The notes below the pieces were generated by a model that did not search any database, had not been told where the DNA came from, and saw nothing but the letters and a program-made list of their open reading frames with translations. DNA of 64,000 nt from assembly GCF_002368035.1 (NCBI RefSeq), contig NZ_AP018222.1:1673836-1737835 (forward strand). The letters run 5' to 3'. Each line of letters starts with the position of its first letter. Position 1 is the first letter of the stretch. Position numbers and translations under genes: made by a program. This stretch comes from Nostoc linckia NIES-25 (GTDB lineage Bacteria > Cyanobacteriota > Cyanobacteriia > Cyanobacteriales > Nostocaceae). This document shows, piece by piece, positions 15,671-25,306 of this stretch.

Positions 15671-17629
15671 TTACAAATTATTTCCATCAGTTTGTATATT
15701 GTTTTCGATCTCAGCTTGTATTGGAGGATTTTCTAAGGAAATCTGACTCGATGTGCCAGTTATTACTGGGTTGTTACCACGCACTAGCTGATTGATTTGA
15801 CCGATTAGTTCGCCTAATTTACCTTCCTCAAGTAAGGTATTTATTAAGGAAAGTCCACTAGTAGATAGTAGCAATTTGTTAATATCCTGACTGCCGTTGC
15901 TACCATTTGCACCAGGAAATGAATAAATGCGGGTATCTCCTAAAACTCCCGGTTGCGGTGCTAAGGCAGTAACGATTTCTGGTAGTTTGTCGGCTAACTC
16001 TGGCCAAATGGTTGTAATAATTTTGGCAGTGAGATTGGCATTACTAATGGAGTTTTCCGCAGCGATTTTGGCTCGAATACCTTCGGCTTCTGCTAAAACT
16101 TGGTCGCGGTTAGCTGCTGCTAAGGTGCGAATTGCTTCTGCTTCCAATTCTGCTGCTTCTTGGGCAATTTCGGCTTGACGGCGGCGGCGGAAGGCATCAA
16201 TTTCGACAACGTTACGATCGCCAATACTCTTTTCTTGCGCTTCCCGTTCGGCTGCAATCGTTGATAGGCGTTTATTGCGTTCGGCTTTTTCCACTTCACT
16301 GGCTGTCTTCACCGATTCCTCAGCCTTGGCTTGTTCTGCTTGTGCGACAAAGCTTTCGCGTTTTTTGTTAGCAATAGCGATCGCCACATCTTCTTGAGCC
16401 AATTTTGCCAGTCGTTCTGACTCAACTATCTGCACTTGTGCTTGTAGTTTTCCTGATTCTACAGTTTGTTGACGCGTAATCTCTGCGAGTTCAGATTCCT
16501 GTTTTTGCAGTGCTTGTACTACCTTTAGCTGTTTATTGCGTTCTTCCAAAGCAATATCAGCTTCAATTTGACTTTGTTGCACCGATAGTTTTTTGCGGAT
16601 TTCTTCTTCTTCAACTGATTTTTCCTGCAAAATTTTAGTCCGGCGTACTGTTGCAGCTTCCCTGTCTTTAGATTCTTGAATTTCCCGTTCTCGCTGTGCT
16701 TTTAGTGCTTCTACTTGTAATTTTTGTTCTAGTTTTGCACTTTCTTGTTCTTGGGCAATTTGGAGCGATCGCTTTTGAGCATCGAGTTCTTTTTGCTCAA
16801 TTGTCACTTGTGCTGCTAACTCAACTTCGCGTTTTTGTTGAATCGAACGTTGAATAATTTCGGTTCGTAAACGCACACCTTGAGCATCAAAAAAGTTATC
16901 TGGATCGTAGGTAACACTTTCTAATATTTCGGAAATAGCAATGTTATTTAAAGTTAAACCGACTTTTTTTAAATCTGTTCCTACCAAGTTCAGTACTTCT
17001 TGAGCAAACCCTAATTTATCAGAATCAATTTCTGCTAAATCTTTGGTTTTAGCTGCCGCCCTAATTGCGTCATCTGCTCTTTTTTCTAAAGCATTTTTTA
17101 TATCTTCTGGAGTAATTTTAGTGCCATTTTGAGATAGTCTAGCGGCTGCTGTCAAAACATCTTCTTCAGAGGCATTAATACATACATAAAAAGTCACTCG
17201 GATATCTGCTCGTAAGTAATCTTTAGTCCGGACTGCAAGTTTACCAGTGCGTTCTACATCAATAGAAATTTCTCGCAGAGGTACTCGTGTCAGCTGATGG
17301 AATCCGGGTAAAACAATACAACCCCCATAGAGAATCACCGCTTTCTTTTTAATAAAAAGACCCCCAGTCCTCACGAAAGCTTCGTTGTTGGGTGTCACTA
17401 CATAAACCCGCGTATAAGCAAACAAGCTGAATAATAGTAATAAAACTAAGCCAGCAATCACCACTGGAAATACTAATCCGCCATTGACTTGAGCAAAATT
17501 AGGCATAACTTTTACTGGGAGTGTTTGGTCAATTAATGTTATTTGTTTTTGTTGTTGTAACTTAATCTCTGGAACTTCAGCTATTTCGACACTCGGTAAA
17601 GACTGGATAAAAGTTAACCAAAAAAGCAT
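15671..17629 (-). CDS. Flotillin/YqiK-like SPFH protein
   Basis: The 652-residue protein has one transmembrane helix (about 52-72, FPVVIAGLVLLLLFSLFAY), an SPFH/band-7 domain (about 73-260) and a long coiled coil rich in Glu, Ala and Gln (about 265-540), then a flotillin C-terminal region. Flotillins organise membrane microdomains and scaffold membrane proteins. The ATG follows AAGAGGTAAAAAA, and the stop of the upstream YqiJ-like gene is only 11 bp away, so the two form an operon like yqiJ-yqiK of E. coli. The 42 residues before the helix are longer than in many homologues. Fragments of a second copy occur at 13836 and 15080. Confidence 0.9.
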   Translation of the reverse strand: MLFWLTFIQSLPSVEIAEVPEIKLQQQKQITLIDQTLPVKVMPNFAQVNGGLVFPVVIAGLVLLLLFSLFAYTRVYVVTPNNEAFVRTGGLFIKKKAVILYGGCIVLPGFHQLTRVPLREISIDVERTGKLAVRTKDYLRADIRVTFYVCINASEEDVLTAAARLSQNGTKITPEDIKNALEKRADDAIRAAAKTKDLAEIDSDKLGFAQEVLNLVGTDLKKVGLTLNNIAISEILESVTYDPDNFFDAQGVRLRTEIIQRSIQQKREVELAAQVTIEQKELDAQKRSLQIAQEQESAKLEQKLQVEALKAQREREIQESKDREAATVRRTKILQEKSVEEEEIRKKLSVQQSQIEADIALEERNKQLKVVQALQKQESELAEITRQQTVESGKLQAQVQIVESERLAKLAQEDVAIAIANKKRESFVAQAEQAKAEESVKTASEVEKAERNKRLSTIAAEREAQEKSIGDRNVVEIDAFRRRRQAEIAQEAAELEAEAIRTLAAANRDQVLAEAEGIRAKIAAENSISNANLTAKIITTIWPELADKLPEIVTALAPQPGVLGDTRIYSFPGANGSNGSQDINKLLLSTSGLSLINTLLEEGKLGELIGQINQLVRGNNPVITGTSSQISLENPPIQAEIENNIQTDGNNL

Positions 17630-17640
17630 TTTTTTACCTC

Positions 17641-18330
17641 TTAAGAAATTGAATCTCTATGAGATGAATTATTTAACCAGTGTTCTTGATCGGGACTATC
17701 TTTAGCAATAACTACGTAAATTTGCGCCTTATGTTCAATAATTAAAACCCTTTCTCCACGTTCTGGCGCAACAGTTCCCCAATCTGGTAAAACAGCACTA
17801 ATAGTTAAAAGATTGCGTTTTGCATCTAGCACATCTACTTGTCCAATTCTGCCTTGATTCTCAGTTGGGATATAAGCAGATGTTACTATTCCAACGCAAC
17901 CTATTAAGCGATCGCTACTTACATCCTCGCCAAACTCCGCAAATATTTTGCCAATTGGTCGCGCTATTAATCCTCCCAAAAACAAACTAATAATCAGCGA
18001 ACCAAATAATATAATACTGGCGATAAAGCTACCAGTATTATTGGAAACTCCACCAAACCAAACATTCAACATCCACCCCAAAACGCCCCACAAACTCAAA
18101 TCTGTAGCCAGTAATAATATCAATGGAGCTTTGCCAATCCCAGCCCATCCCAGAAATTGCCCAAAGCCCAATTCACTATTGCTATCTGCGTCTACATCTG
18201 CATCTACATCCACATCTGCATCAATATCAAAATCTTCACCTCCCCCGCCGGAAATTATCATAAAAAAGAACAGCAAAACTCCCATTCCCAGAAAAATCCA
18301 ATAGGGCAAGTTGTTTGGACTAAACAGCAT
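17641..18330 (-). CDS. YqiJ/NfeD-like membrane protein with OB-fold
   Basis: The 229-residue product has a first transmembrane helix (about 10-28), an acidic run of alternating Asp and Val/Ala (about 33-50, e.g. DFDIDADVDVDADVDADS), two or three further helices (65-130) and a C-terminal OB-fold (about 145-215, GCVGIVTSAYIPTENQGRIG). Proteins of this type are encoded beside flotillins and are thought to work with them in the membrane. It is the first gene of the pair. The acidic run after the first helix may bind cations; this is inference. Confidence 0.85.
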   Translation of the reverse strand: MLFSPNNLPYWIFLGMGVLLFFFMIISGGGGEDFDIDADVDVDADVDADSNSELGFGQFLGWAGIGKAPLILLLATDLSLWGVLGWMLNVWFGGVSNNTGSFIASIILFGSLIISLFLGGLIARPIGKIFAEFGEDVSSDRLIGCVGIVTSAYIPTENQGRIGQVDVLDAKRNLLTISAVLPDWGTVAPERGERVLIIEHKAQIYVVIAKDSPDQEHWLNNSSHRDSIS

Positions 18331-18810
18331 AATATTTCGTTAATGATATGTGCTGGTAGTTTAGTAAAAGAAAAGGCTTTTACAAGAGAATTCAGAATTC
18401 AGAATGGTCTACGCCCCGCTGCGCTAACATAATTCAGCAATGTTTGAAGTGGAAAAATTAAACCTATTTATTCATTGATCGCTAGTACAGAATTAAATTA
18501 GATAATTCTGAGGGCTAAGGCCTTTAGTCTCTCTTGTTAAAGTTGACCAGTAATAGCAGCAACTTCAGCAAAAAAGCGCATAAAGACCTATGAATAGGTG
18601 GTTCTAAGACCCATAAATTCTGACTCCCTACTTTATAATACTACATAAATAATACACAGACATCCATATCCATTTTATGAATAGTTACCGATAAAAAAAG
18701 GAGGTAGAATTATTTATCTTGGAAAATAATATAAATCTTAAATTTTTTCAAAAATTAGCAATTGAAATTTAGTAAATAAAAAGATAATTTACGGCAATAT
18801 TTTAAAGCTA
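18331..18810. other. Spacer upstream of the flotillin operon
   Basis: No gene seen. It holds two copies of the heptamer-type repeat (gaattcagaattcagaat near 18389-18406) and AT-rich DNA. A short minus-strand frame ending near 18540 (encoding RFFAEVAAITGQL before a stop) may be a protein scrap but cannot be assigned. Confidence 0.4.
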
Positions 18811-18904
18811 CAGGACTTACGCAAAAGATAACGAAAGTAGCGGTAATTCATGAATTACCGCTACGCAAGAATAAGATTTTCAATCACATATTGCGTAAGT
18901 CCTG
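18811..18904. mobile_element. MITE-like palindromic element, family B copy 1
   Basis: The ends are CAGGACTTACGCAA (18811-18824) and TTGCGTAAGTCCTG (18891-18904), a perfect 14-bp inverted repeat. Inside is a second palindrome, GCGGTAATTCATGAATTACCGC (18840-18861). A copy in the opposite orientation lies at 43209-43326 and differs by an inserted piece at the centre of this inner palindrome. Confidence 0.8.
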
Positions 18905-19017
18905 GCTAGCCTCAGAGCCTATTCTAATTCTGACTCCTGAATTGTGACTTCTAGCTTCTGCTGTAATTCCCTAAAGACATCTACAGCAGATTGCAACTTG
19001 ATGAGGTACAGATAATC

Positions 19018-19045
19018 GTAGGGGCACAATATATTGTGCCCCTAC
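19018..19045. repeat. 28-bp perfect palindrome, GTAGGGGCACAAT type
   Basis: GTAGGGGCACAATA pairs with TATTGTGCCCCTAC. Related palindromes are at 3608-3635 (GTAGGGGCGCATAG) and 27610-27638. It lies 92 bp from the 3' end of the lytic transglycosylase gene; there is no T-run, so it may be a dispersed repeat rather than a terminator. Confidence 0.75.
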
Positions 19046-19136
19046 CCGTGTACTTCATTTACTCTCAATACGCTGTATTTTTTAAGACGTCGGGGAAAAA
19101 TCTTTTCCCCCACACTCCCCGTGCCTCCCCTGCTCC

Positions 19137-21332
19137 TCACTGTGTCGGCAATTTTGGATGTGTAGTCGAATACTTTGCCACTATGCCAGAAATCTCTGGG
19201 TTGTAAAGTCTAAGATAATTCCAGTAATTGCCGAATACTTGACGCACATAATTTTTGGTTTCATCAAAAGGAATGTCTTCCACAAACTCATCTGGATCTT
19301 GTGTAGTGTAAGTTTGCAGCCATTTAGAGACATTGCCAGGGCCGGCATTGTAACTAGCGATCGCCAACAAGGAGTTATTGTTATATTGCTGATGGGTATG
19401 ATCCAAATACCATGTACCCAGCATGATGTTGTCGTTGGGATTTTCTAAGTTTATTGTTTTGCTATCTAACTTGATTTGCGGGGCGATCCATTGAGCGGTA
19501 CTCGGTAATAGCTGCATTAAGCCAGTAGCATTTGCCACAGATTTAATTTTTGGTTGAAACCTGGACTCTTGACGAATTAAAGCAGTGACTAACAAAGGAT
19601 TGAGTTGACGCTCAGTAGACCACTTTTCAATCTCTCGCAGATAGGGAAATGGATAACGGGCTTGCCAGTAGGAGATTTGTTTGCTCAGAGTTTGATATTC
19701 GGCAAGTTCAGCTGGTATTTCCCGGTCTTCCAATTTAGAAATTTTGTCAATTCCTATGAGATTTTCTCCTCTTGCCATCTGCATCAAGCCTTCAGTAAAT
19801 TGCTCTGCTACCGTTGGCTGAATTTTGTTTTGAAATTCTGTTTGCCACTGTAACCAAGCATCGCGGTCTTGACCCAACAGATACAATTCTTTGAAAGTTT
19901 CAGAACCCGCAGGCGGTAATGAACGTTGGGGTGCGACGACTTCCGGATTCATTGAGCGCACGTTGTCAAAGTTGCCCACATTCAACCCCAACATTGTCGC
20001 CGATCGCCATGCATAGTAAGAGTAGGGAAACTGGCTAATTACATAGTCATAAGCAGTTTGAGACTCTTGCTGTTTTCCTAGTGAAGCTGCCCATTTACCT
20101 ACCCAAAAGCCTGCTCTCGGCGCCAAAATACTGTTGGGGTTGTTGCTAACAATTGGTTCTGCCCATTGCCATGCACCAATGTAATCTTTGTTGTTGGCTT
20201 TATCTTGAGCAATTTTCCAGCGATATTCTGCGGCTTCGTCAGAGTTACCGTACTTACCCAAGAGTAATTGCCAAGCTGAACTAGCTGACTTTTGATCTTT
20301 GAGTGCTTGGAAAGTTTTGGCTTTTTGTACCAGTGCAGTACTAGCTTGACCGGGAAACTTACTAATTACCTGGTCAAGATAAGGTAAGCCATCTTTGGGA
20401 GTTTTTGCCATTTCTGCTAATCGCAGCAGTGCAGTACCAGTTTCTTTAGCTTGTGGAAATTGCTGCACCACTTGTTTATAGATGGCGATCGCTTTTTCTC
20501 TATCTTTGCCCCCTACCTGTAACCCCCGTGCGGTGCGGTAGAGGTTGCGAGCTGTTTTGGGTGCTTTGGCATAAGCATTCCCAGCTTTGAGAAATTGATT
20601 ATTTTCCCAATAGGCTGTACCAATGAGTTCCCAATCTTCTGGTTTGAGGGTAGGTTGTTTAACTAACGCATCCAAAACCCCCACTATGCCTGGTTGGTCG
20701 TAGGCGTATTTTGCCAAAATCAACTGTAATTGTGGCTGATTGGGATTTTCTTGTAAGCGTTTGCGGATAATTTCCCAAGTCAAGGGGTTAGAAGGAAATT
20801 GAGCGATCGCGGTTTCCTGTTCCTTTGGTTGGGCAATTAGGTATAGGGCTTTGACTGTGGCTGCTTCTTTGGGATAGGCTTTGAGCACTTTTCGCCTGAG
20901 ATCCGAGGCTTTGCCGTCCTCACCCAACAGATCCTCTGCCTGAGCTTGTTTGAGCAAAATGTAAGGCGCGAGAATGGGATAGTCTTTCTCTAATCCTTCC
21001 AATAAAGCCAGAGCTTTTTTTCCTTGGGTTCTTTCAATGTAATCACTCGCCAAAAGATAACGAGCGCGATTGCGGTCTGGGGAAGGGGATTGTTCGGCGA
21101 TCGCAGCTAGTTTTCCCGCCCGTTCTGGCAGAGATTGTGATATCAGTGGAAAGACCGCTGATTGGGCAACGCTAGCCTCAGATGTTTGCTCTACCTGATT
21201 TTTACCCAATTTGAGCCATTGCCCCAGAGATTTGCCAATCTCAGGTGCTGATACCATTGCCCCAGCTGAAAAGGCAAACAGGGCCGCAGCCGCAATTATG
21301 GAAATTTGCTTTTTCTGTAGTTTCTTCAGCAT
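19137..21332 (-). CDS. slt: Slt70-like soluble lytic murein transglycosylase
   Basis: The 731-residue product has an N-terminal hydrophobic anchor or signal (about 8-28, KQISIIAAAALFAFSAGAMV), a long alpha-superhelical region of TPR-like repeats (about 60-560) and a C-terminal SLT lysozyme-like domain (about 570-715). The catalytic Glu lies in ALIRQESRFQP and the family motifs ATGLMQLLPSTAQWIA and IASYNAGPGNVSKW follow. The enzyme cleaves peptidoglycan to 1,6-anhydro-muropeptides in the periplasm. It is longer than E. coli Slt70. It is monocistronic on the minus strand. Confidence 0.92.
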   Translation of the reverse strand: MLKKLQKKQISIIAAAALFAFSAGAMVSAPEIGKSLGQWLKLGKNQVEQTSEASVAQSAVFPLISQSLPERAGKLAAIAEQSPSPDRNRARYLLASDYIERTQGKKALALLEGLEKDYPILAPYILLKQAQAEDLLGEDGKASDLRRKVLKAYPKEAATVKALYLIAQPKEQETAIAQFPSNPLTWEIIRKRLQENPNQPQLQLILAKYAYDQPGIVGVLDALVKQPTLKPEDWELIGTAYWENNQFLKAGNAYAKAPKTARNLYRTARGLQVGGKDREKAIAIYKQVVQQFPQAKETGTALLRLAEMAKTPKDGLPYLDQVISKFPGQASTALVQKAKTFQALKDQKSASSAWQLLLGKYGNSDEAAEYRWKIAQDKANNKDYIGAWQWAEPIVSNNPNSILAPRAGFWVGKWAASLGKQQESQTAYDYVISQFPYSYYAWRSATMLGLNVGNFDNVRSMNPEVVAPQRSLPPAGSETFKELYLLGQDRDAWLQWQTEFQNKIQPTVAEQFTEGLMQMARGENLIGIDKISKLEDREIPAELAEYQTLSKQISYWQARYPFPYLREIEKWSTERQLNPLLVTALIRQESRFQPKIKSVANATGLMQLLPSTAQWIAPQIKLDSKTINLENPNDNIMLGTWYLDHTHQQYNNNSLLAIASYNAGPGNVSKWLQTYTTQDPDEFVEDIPFDETKNYVRQVFGNYWNYLRLYNPEISGIVAKYSTTHPKLPTQ

Positions 21333-21750
21333 GAATACCCGCTGAAAAGTTCCGATGAATTTCTTGAAACTTTAGCACTCTTAACCATCAGTGTTACCAA
21401 TTTTTAATTTGAGATTTTTAATTTTATGTAGAAAAATACTAATTTTCAATCTTACGGTTGACAGTGTTGAGTTTGTAGCATACATTAAACCCTATTACAT
21501 CTATCCCCAGGATAAATGTAACAATTTTTTTCATATCTGAATAACAATTTAATACACGTAATAAGGTAACTCCAAGAAATAAAAATAAGTAATAAAGAAA
21601 GATGAATTGCCTCTTATCTTCAAGTGTAGAGTATTTATTGAGGCAATCAAATAAAATTGCTACACATATCCTTGCGTATCAAGTAAAGCAATTATCTAGA
21701 TTTTAATGCCAAAGGCGAACGCGTTCGAGAGTGACGTTCGTTCATCGCTA
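21333..21750. other. AT-rich spacer upstream of slt
   Basis: No gene seen. The stretch is AT-rich, probably carrying the slt promoter at its left end, with no recognisable conserved site. Mobile elements fill the rest of the gap to 22130. Confidence 0.4.
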
Positions 21751-22130
21751 AGAGGTTGTTTGAAAAGTGATTTGCTGTAATTTTAGGCACTTCTAGATCC
21801 CCCCTAACCCCCCAGGGCTGTTTCATTCCCTAAAAGTCCATAATTTACAAGCGTATCAATCAAAAAAATCAGCTAGTTCAACAACTTAATTTTCTCAAGA
21901 ACCAGGCGATCGCACTTAAATTTCCTGCTTAAAACAGTAATTTTTCGATTGCCGACTCACTAAAATTTCTGGCTGATACTCTTGACAAAATACTAATCTG
22001 AGCGAATGAAACAGCCCTGCCCTAACCCCCCTTTTTAAGAGGGAACTAGAATCAAAGTCCCTCTTTTTAAGAGGGATTTAGGGAGATCCAAAATGTTTTG
22101 CTACTTACAATAGGACTTTTCAAACATCCG
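21751..22130. mobile_element. MITE-like element, family C copy 1, interrupted by a nested element
   Basis: The outer ends are GGTTGTTTGAAAAGT (about 21754-21768) and ACTTTTCAAACATCC (22115-22129), 14 of 15 matching as inverse. GCTA lies at both outer edges, consistent with a TA-containing target duplication. The interior has ttttaggcacttctagatcccccc and aaatgttttgctac, shared with the copy at 56473-56726. A 205-bp element (21814-22018) is inserted in its C-rich arm. Confidence 0.8.
21814..22018. mobile_element. Nested MITE-like element, family D, with about 11-bp duplication
   Basis: It begins AGGGCTGTTTCATTC (21814-21828) and ends with the exact inverse GAATGAAACAGCCCT (22004-22018). It is flanked by CCTAACCCCCC at 21803-21813 and 22021-22031, a direct repeat of host sequence that marks the target. 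No coding capacity is visible inside. It is inserted into the family C element. Confidence 0.85.
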
Positions 22131-22289
22131 CTAACGCAAAAAGTTACATTTTTTACAAAAATAACTCACCTTTTCTCACCGACAGTGCGATCGCTTTAGG
22201 TGTATGACTTTGGATAACGGGCAAAAATTATCCTTGGAAGTTAATATGCAACTGAATCAATATGGTTCAAACAATCACAAAATGACAAT

Positions 22290-24500
22290 ATGAAAAAATT
22301 AATTGGGTTGTTGCCATTCCTGTTACTTCTATCAACATGGCTAGCAAATTCAGATGGTGTCTGGAAATATCTTTTCTTCCTCCGCGTACCGATATTACTA
22401 GGTTTATTTCTGCTACTTTTACCTAAACTTGCCAAAGATTGGCTACCAGCCATCTTAAAAAATCTATTTGTACTTCGTGACAAATGGCAATTGGCAACTG
22501 TCATTGTAAGCGCAATTGGAGCCGGAACTTCAGTAATTTTAGTTGCATCTATCATTTTGGAGAACGCAGCGGCTCGCTTTGGTGTGCCAGCAACAATCAA
22601 AATTCCTGAACTTTGGCAATATGGAATAGGTATTTTCTTAAGCTTATATATTTGCATCGTTGCAATTGACTTGTCCCAGGAGAAGCTAAAAAAATCAGAA
22701 AGACAATGGGCAACAATTGTAGGTGCGCTATTAAGCGTTCTCCTATTACTTATTATTAGTTTATTCACTAATTGGTTAAATTCAAATACTTTTGTAAAAA
22801 AGATATTTTTTGACATCTTTGATTTCGTCACCAGAAATGATTCATCTGGCTATATTAATGCTGAAACTGGTGAATTAACTGCGGGGCATATGAGAGCAAT
22901 TGCTTATTTTATCGTTGGAGTAGCTATCTATATTATAGTTGGTTTGCGTTTTAATCCCAGACCACAATCCAATCGACCAGAAGCACCTGCTCTTTTATAT
23001 GTGTTACTGATCGTCTCCACGATGGTAATTATTTTTGGAGCAGCTACATTCTATCTTGACTACTTTCGGATTCCCGTGTTGGTTTTCTTTATTCTTTTCT
23101 CTGGCTTAAGCTATTTAGTATTTGATGTTAATCACTTTTTTCAACTCGAATCATTGAAGAATAGCGAATACGACGATGACAAAAAGAAAATTGATGGCGA
23201 GTCTAGTGACTTCCAACAAGTGCTAGAACAACGTCTCAAACATCAACATCAAGAAAAAACTTTAGTCATTGTTTGTGCCAGTGGTGGCGGTATTCAAGCA
23301 GCAGGATGGACAGTAGAAGTTTTGGCTGGTCTTCAAGAAGAATTAGGACAATCATTTACCAAAGCAATTGGTTTGATTAGTTCTGTTTCAGGTGGTTCGG
23401 TAGGGTCAATGTACTACTTAGATCGGTTTGAAGATGGTTTCTTAAAAGAAGAAACAAAGACAATTTTCAAAGACGGGAATACTGTAACTGTAAAAGTTCC
23501 TACCACAAAGAGTTTTAATGCTGCTACCACAGATAGTTTAGATGCCGTTGGTTGGGGTTTGACCTATTTAGACTTATGGCGATTCATTGGGTTTCCCTTC
23601 CTGATTCGCTCAAAGTTCGATCGCGGTACAGCAGTTGAGACAGACTGGCAAGCAGAATTCGAGGAACCCCAAAAGAGCAAAACCTTGGCAACCTGGCGAA
23701 AACAGGTTTTTGATGGCAAAATTCCTATTCCTGTATTTAATGCCACATTAGTCGAAAATGGTTGTCGGTTTTTAATTACTCCAATGACATTTGGTGATGT
23801 TTTTGATAAAAAGTATACAGACTTCAATAGTCTTTATGGAAAATATCATTATGATATGAATGTTGTTACGGCTGCAAGATTATCAGCAACTTTTCCCTAT
23901 GTTTCTCCTATCTGTCGTGCCAATGTAAATATTCCCAATCACAATTATCACGTTGCGGATGGAGGATATTTCGATAATTCTGGCTTTGTAACGGCAGCAG
24001 AATGGCTGGATGTAAATTTAAATAGATGGCTTGAAAATAATTTAAATATCAAACGAGTTTTGATATTACAAATCAATCCTTTTCCAGAATCTCCTGCAAC
24101 CGAAAACGTTAGAGGCGATGGCGGCTGGTTTATGGCGACTATCGGCCCATTACTAACACTTTTTAAGGTACGCGATCCGATTTTGGCATCTCGAAATGCA
24201 CAAGAAGCTGAATTTCTGGCAGCAAAATGGCAAAATAAGGTCGATATCAAATACTTTCCTATCTTTTTTCCCTCCTTGTCTGACATACCTCAAGTATCTG
24301 ACATAACTGCATTTTACAAAAATGGTCGGTATCAACCACCTTTATCTTGGAAATTAACTGATAGAGAGAAACAAGCTATTAAAGATGGCTGGACGGTAAT
24401 AAAAACAGATGAAGAAGGAACAATTCAAAAAATCAAAAAACTGTGGCATGAGACCTGGAATATGGAAGATATCAAAAAATCGGGTATCTCCAGTATTTGA
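22290..24500 (+). CDS. Membrane-anchored patatin-like phospholipase
   Basis: The 736-residue product has an N-terminal membrane domain with about seven or eight helices (about 5-285), a charged linker, and a C-terminal patatin domain (about 325-620). Patatin motifs are clear: an oxyanion ASGGG (about 330), the nucleophile elbow GGSVG (Ser about 370) and the second catalytic residue in ADGGYFDNSG (about 555). The domain predicts acyl hydrolase activity on membrane lipids, with the active site probably on the cytoplasmic side. The C-terminus ends in a charged helical tail. The ATG at 22290 is the first in frame; no neighbour on the same strand shares an operon. Confidence 0.88.
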   Translation: MKKLIGLLPFLLLLSTWLANSDGVWKYLFFLRVPILLGLFLLLLPKLAKDWLPAILKNLFVLRDKWQLATVIVSAIGAGTSVILVASIILENAAARFGVPATIKIPELWQYGIGIFLSLYICIVAIDLSQEKLKKSERQWATIVGALLSVLLLLIISLFTNWLNSNTFVKKIFFDIFDFVTRNDSSGYINAETGELTAGHMRAIAYFIVGVAIYIIVGLRFNPRPQSNRPEAPALLYVLLIVSTMVIIFGAATFYLDYFRIPVLVFFILFSGLSYLVFDVNHFFQLESLKNSEYDDDKKKIDGESSDFQQVLEQRLKHQHQEKTLVIVCASGGGIQAAGWTVEVLAGLQEELGQSFTKAIGLISSVSGGSVGSMYYLDRFEDGFLKEETKTIFKDGNTVTVKVPTTKSFNAATTDSLDAVGWGLTYLDLWRFIGFPFLIRSKFDRGTAVETDWQAEFEEPQKSKTLATWRKQVFDGKIPIPVFNATLVENGCRFLITPMTFGDVFDKKYTDFNSLYGKYHYDMNVVTAARLSATFPYVSPICRANVNIPNHNYHVADGGYFDNSGFVTAAEWLDVNLNRWLENNLNIKRVLILQINPFPESPATENVRGDGGWFMATIGPLLTLFKVRDPILASRNAQEAEFLAAKWQNKVDIKYFPIFFPSLSDIPQVSDITAFYKNGRYQPPLSWKLTDREKQAIKDGWTVIKTDEEGTIQKIKKLWHETWNMEDIKKSGISSI

Positions 24501-24682
24501 TTGTGGGATAAATACAAAAATATCTCAAAATTAATAGGATTTTCGATTTGAAATTTATGGCGATCGCATTTACAAACCATCACAAGTGTAAGTGCGATCG
24601 CCCTTTAATTAAAAGTACTGCATTATTCTAAAAGTAGAAAAGCAGAGATAATATTTCTATCAGCAATAATTCTCTATCATTT

Positions 24683-25303
24683 ATGACTCAAGCCATACCC
24701 AAGCAAGTAACCTTTGAAGAATTTGTCGATTGGCTACCCGAAAACTCAGAGGTACGCTACGAACTACATAACGGAGACATTGTTGAGATGGCACAACCAG
24801 TAGGGGAACATGAAGACCTTAAAAGCTTTTTGGGTGTCGAAATTCCTTTTGAAATCAAACGTCTAGGATTGCCCTACGGTATCCCCAATCAAGTTATTGT
24901 TAGACCTCCGGAAAAAGATTCTGGTTACTTACCAGATATATTGGTACTAAACCGTGCAAATCTGGTAAACGAAGCATTGTGGAAAAAACAATCTATCGTT
25001 AGCCTGGGTGCATCGATACCTTTGGTGATTGAGGTTGTATCAACCAATTGGCGGGACGATTACTATTTAAAATACGCTGATTATGAAGAGATGGGTATCT
25101 CCGAATACTGGATTGTCGATTATGCTGCCTTGGGCGGACGTAATTTTATCGGTAACCCTAAGCAACCGACAATCACTGTTTGTAACTTGGTTGATGGAGA
25201 ATATCAAATAAGTAAGTTTCGAGAAAGCGATCGCCTTATCTCCCAAACTTTTCCTGAATTAAATCTTACCCCAAACCAGATTTTTCAAGCTGGTCTGCTT
25301 TAG
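24683..25303 (+). CDS. Uma2 family (DUF820) putative endonuclease
   Basis: The 206-residue product has the Uma2 PD-(D/E)XK-like layout: TFEEFVDWLPENSEVRYELH near the start, YLPDILVLNR with the Asp, and LVIEVVSTNWRDDYYLKYAD with the Glu and Lys, then YWIVDY. The family is much expanded in cyanobacteria and is named a restriction-like endonuclease on fold grounds; function is mostly unproven. Its stop is 3 bp from the stop of the convergent FAD monooxygenase. Confidence 0.88.
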   Translation: MTQAIPKQVTFEEFVDWLPENSEVRYELHNGDIVEMAQPVGEHEDLKSFLGVEIPFEIKRLGLPYGIPNQVIVRPPEKDSGYLPDILVLNRANLVNEALWKKQSIVSLGASIPLVIEVVSTNWRDDYYLKYADYEEMGISEYWIVDYAALGGRNFIGNPKQPTITVCNLVDGEYQISKFRESDRLISQTFPELNLTPNQIFQAGLL

Positions 25304-25306
25304 GGT

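Noticed and set aside
22241..22831. A long minus-strand open frame overlapping the patatin gene
   Set aside because: It is antisense to the start of the patatin gene, has no family pattern and no ribosome binding site.
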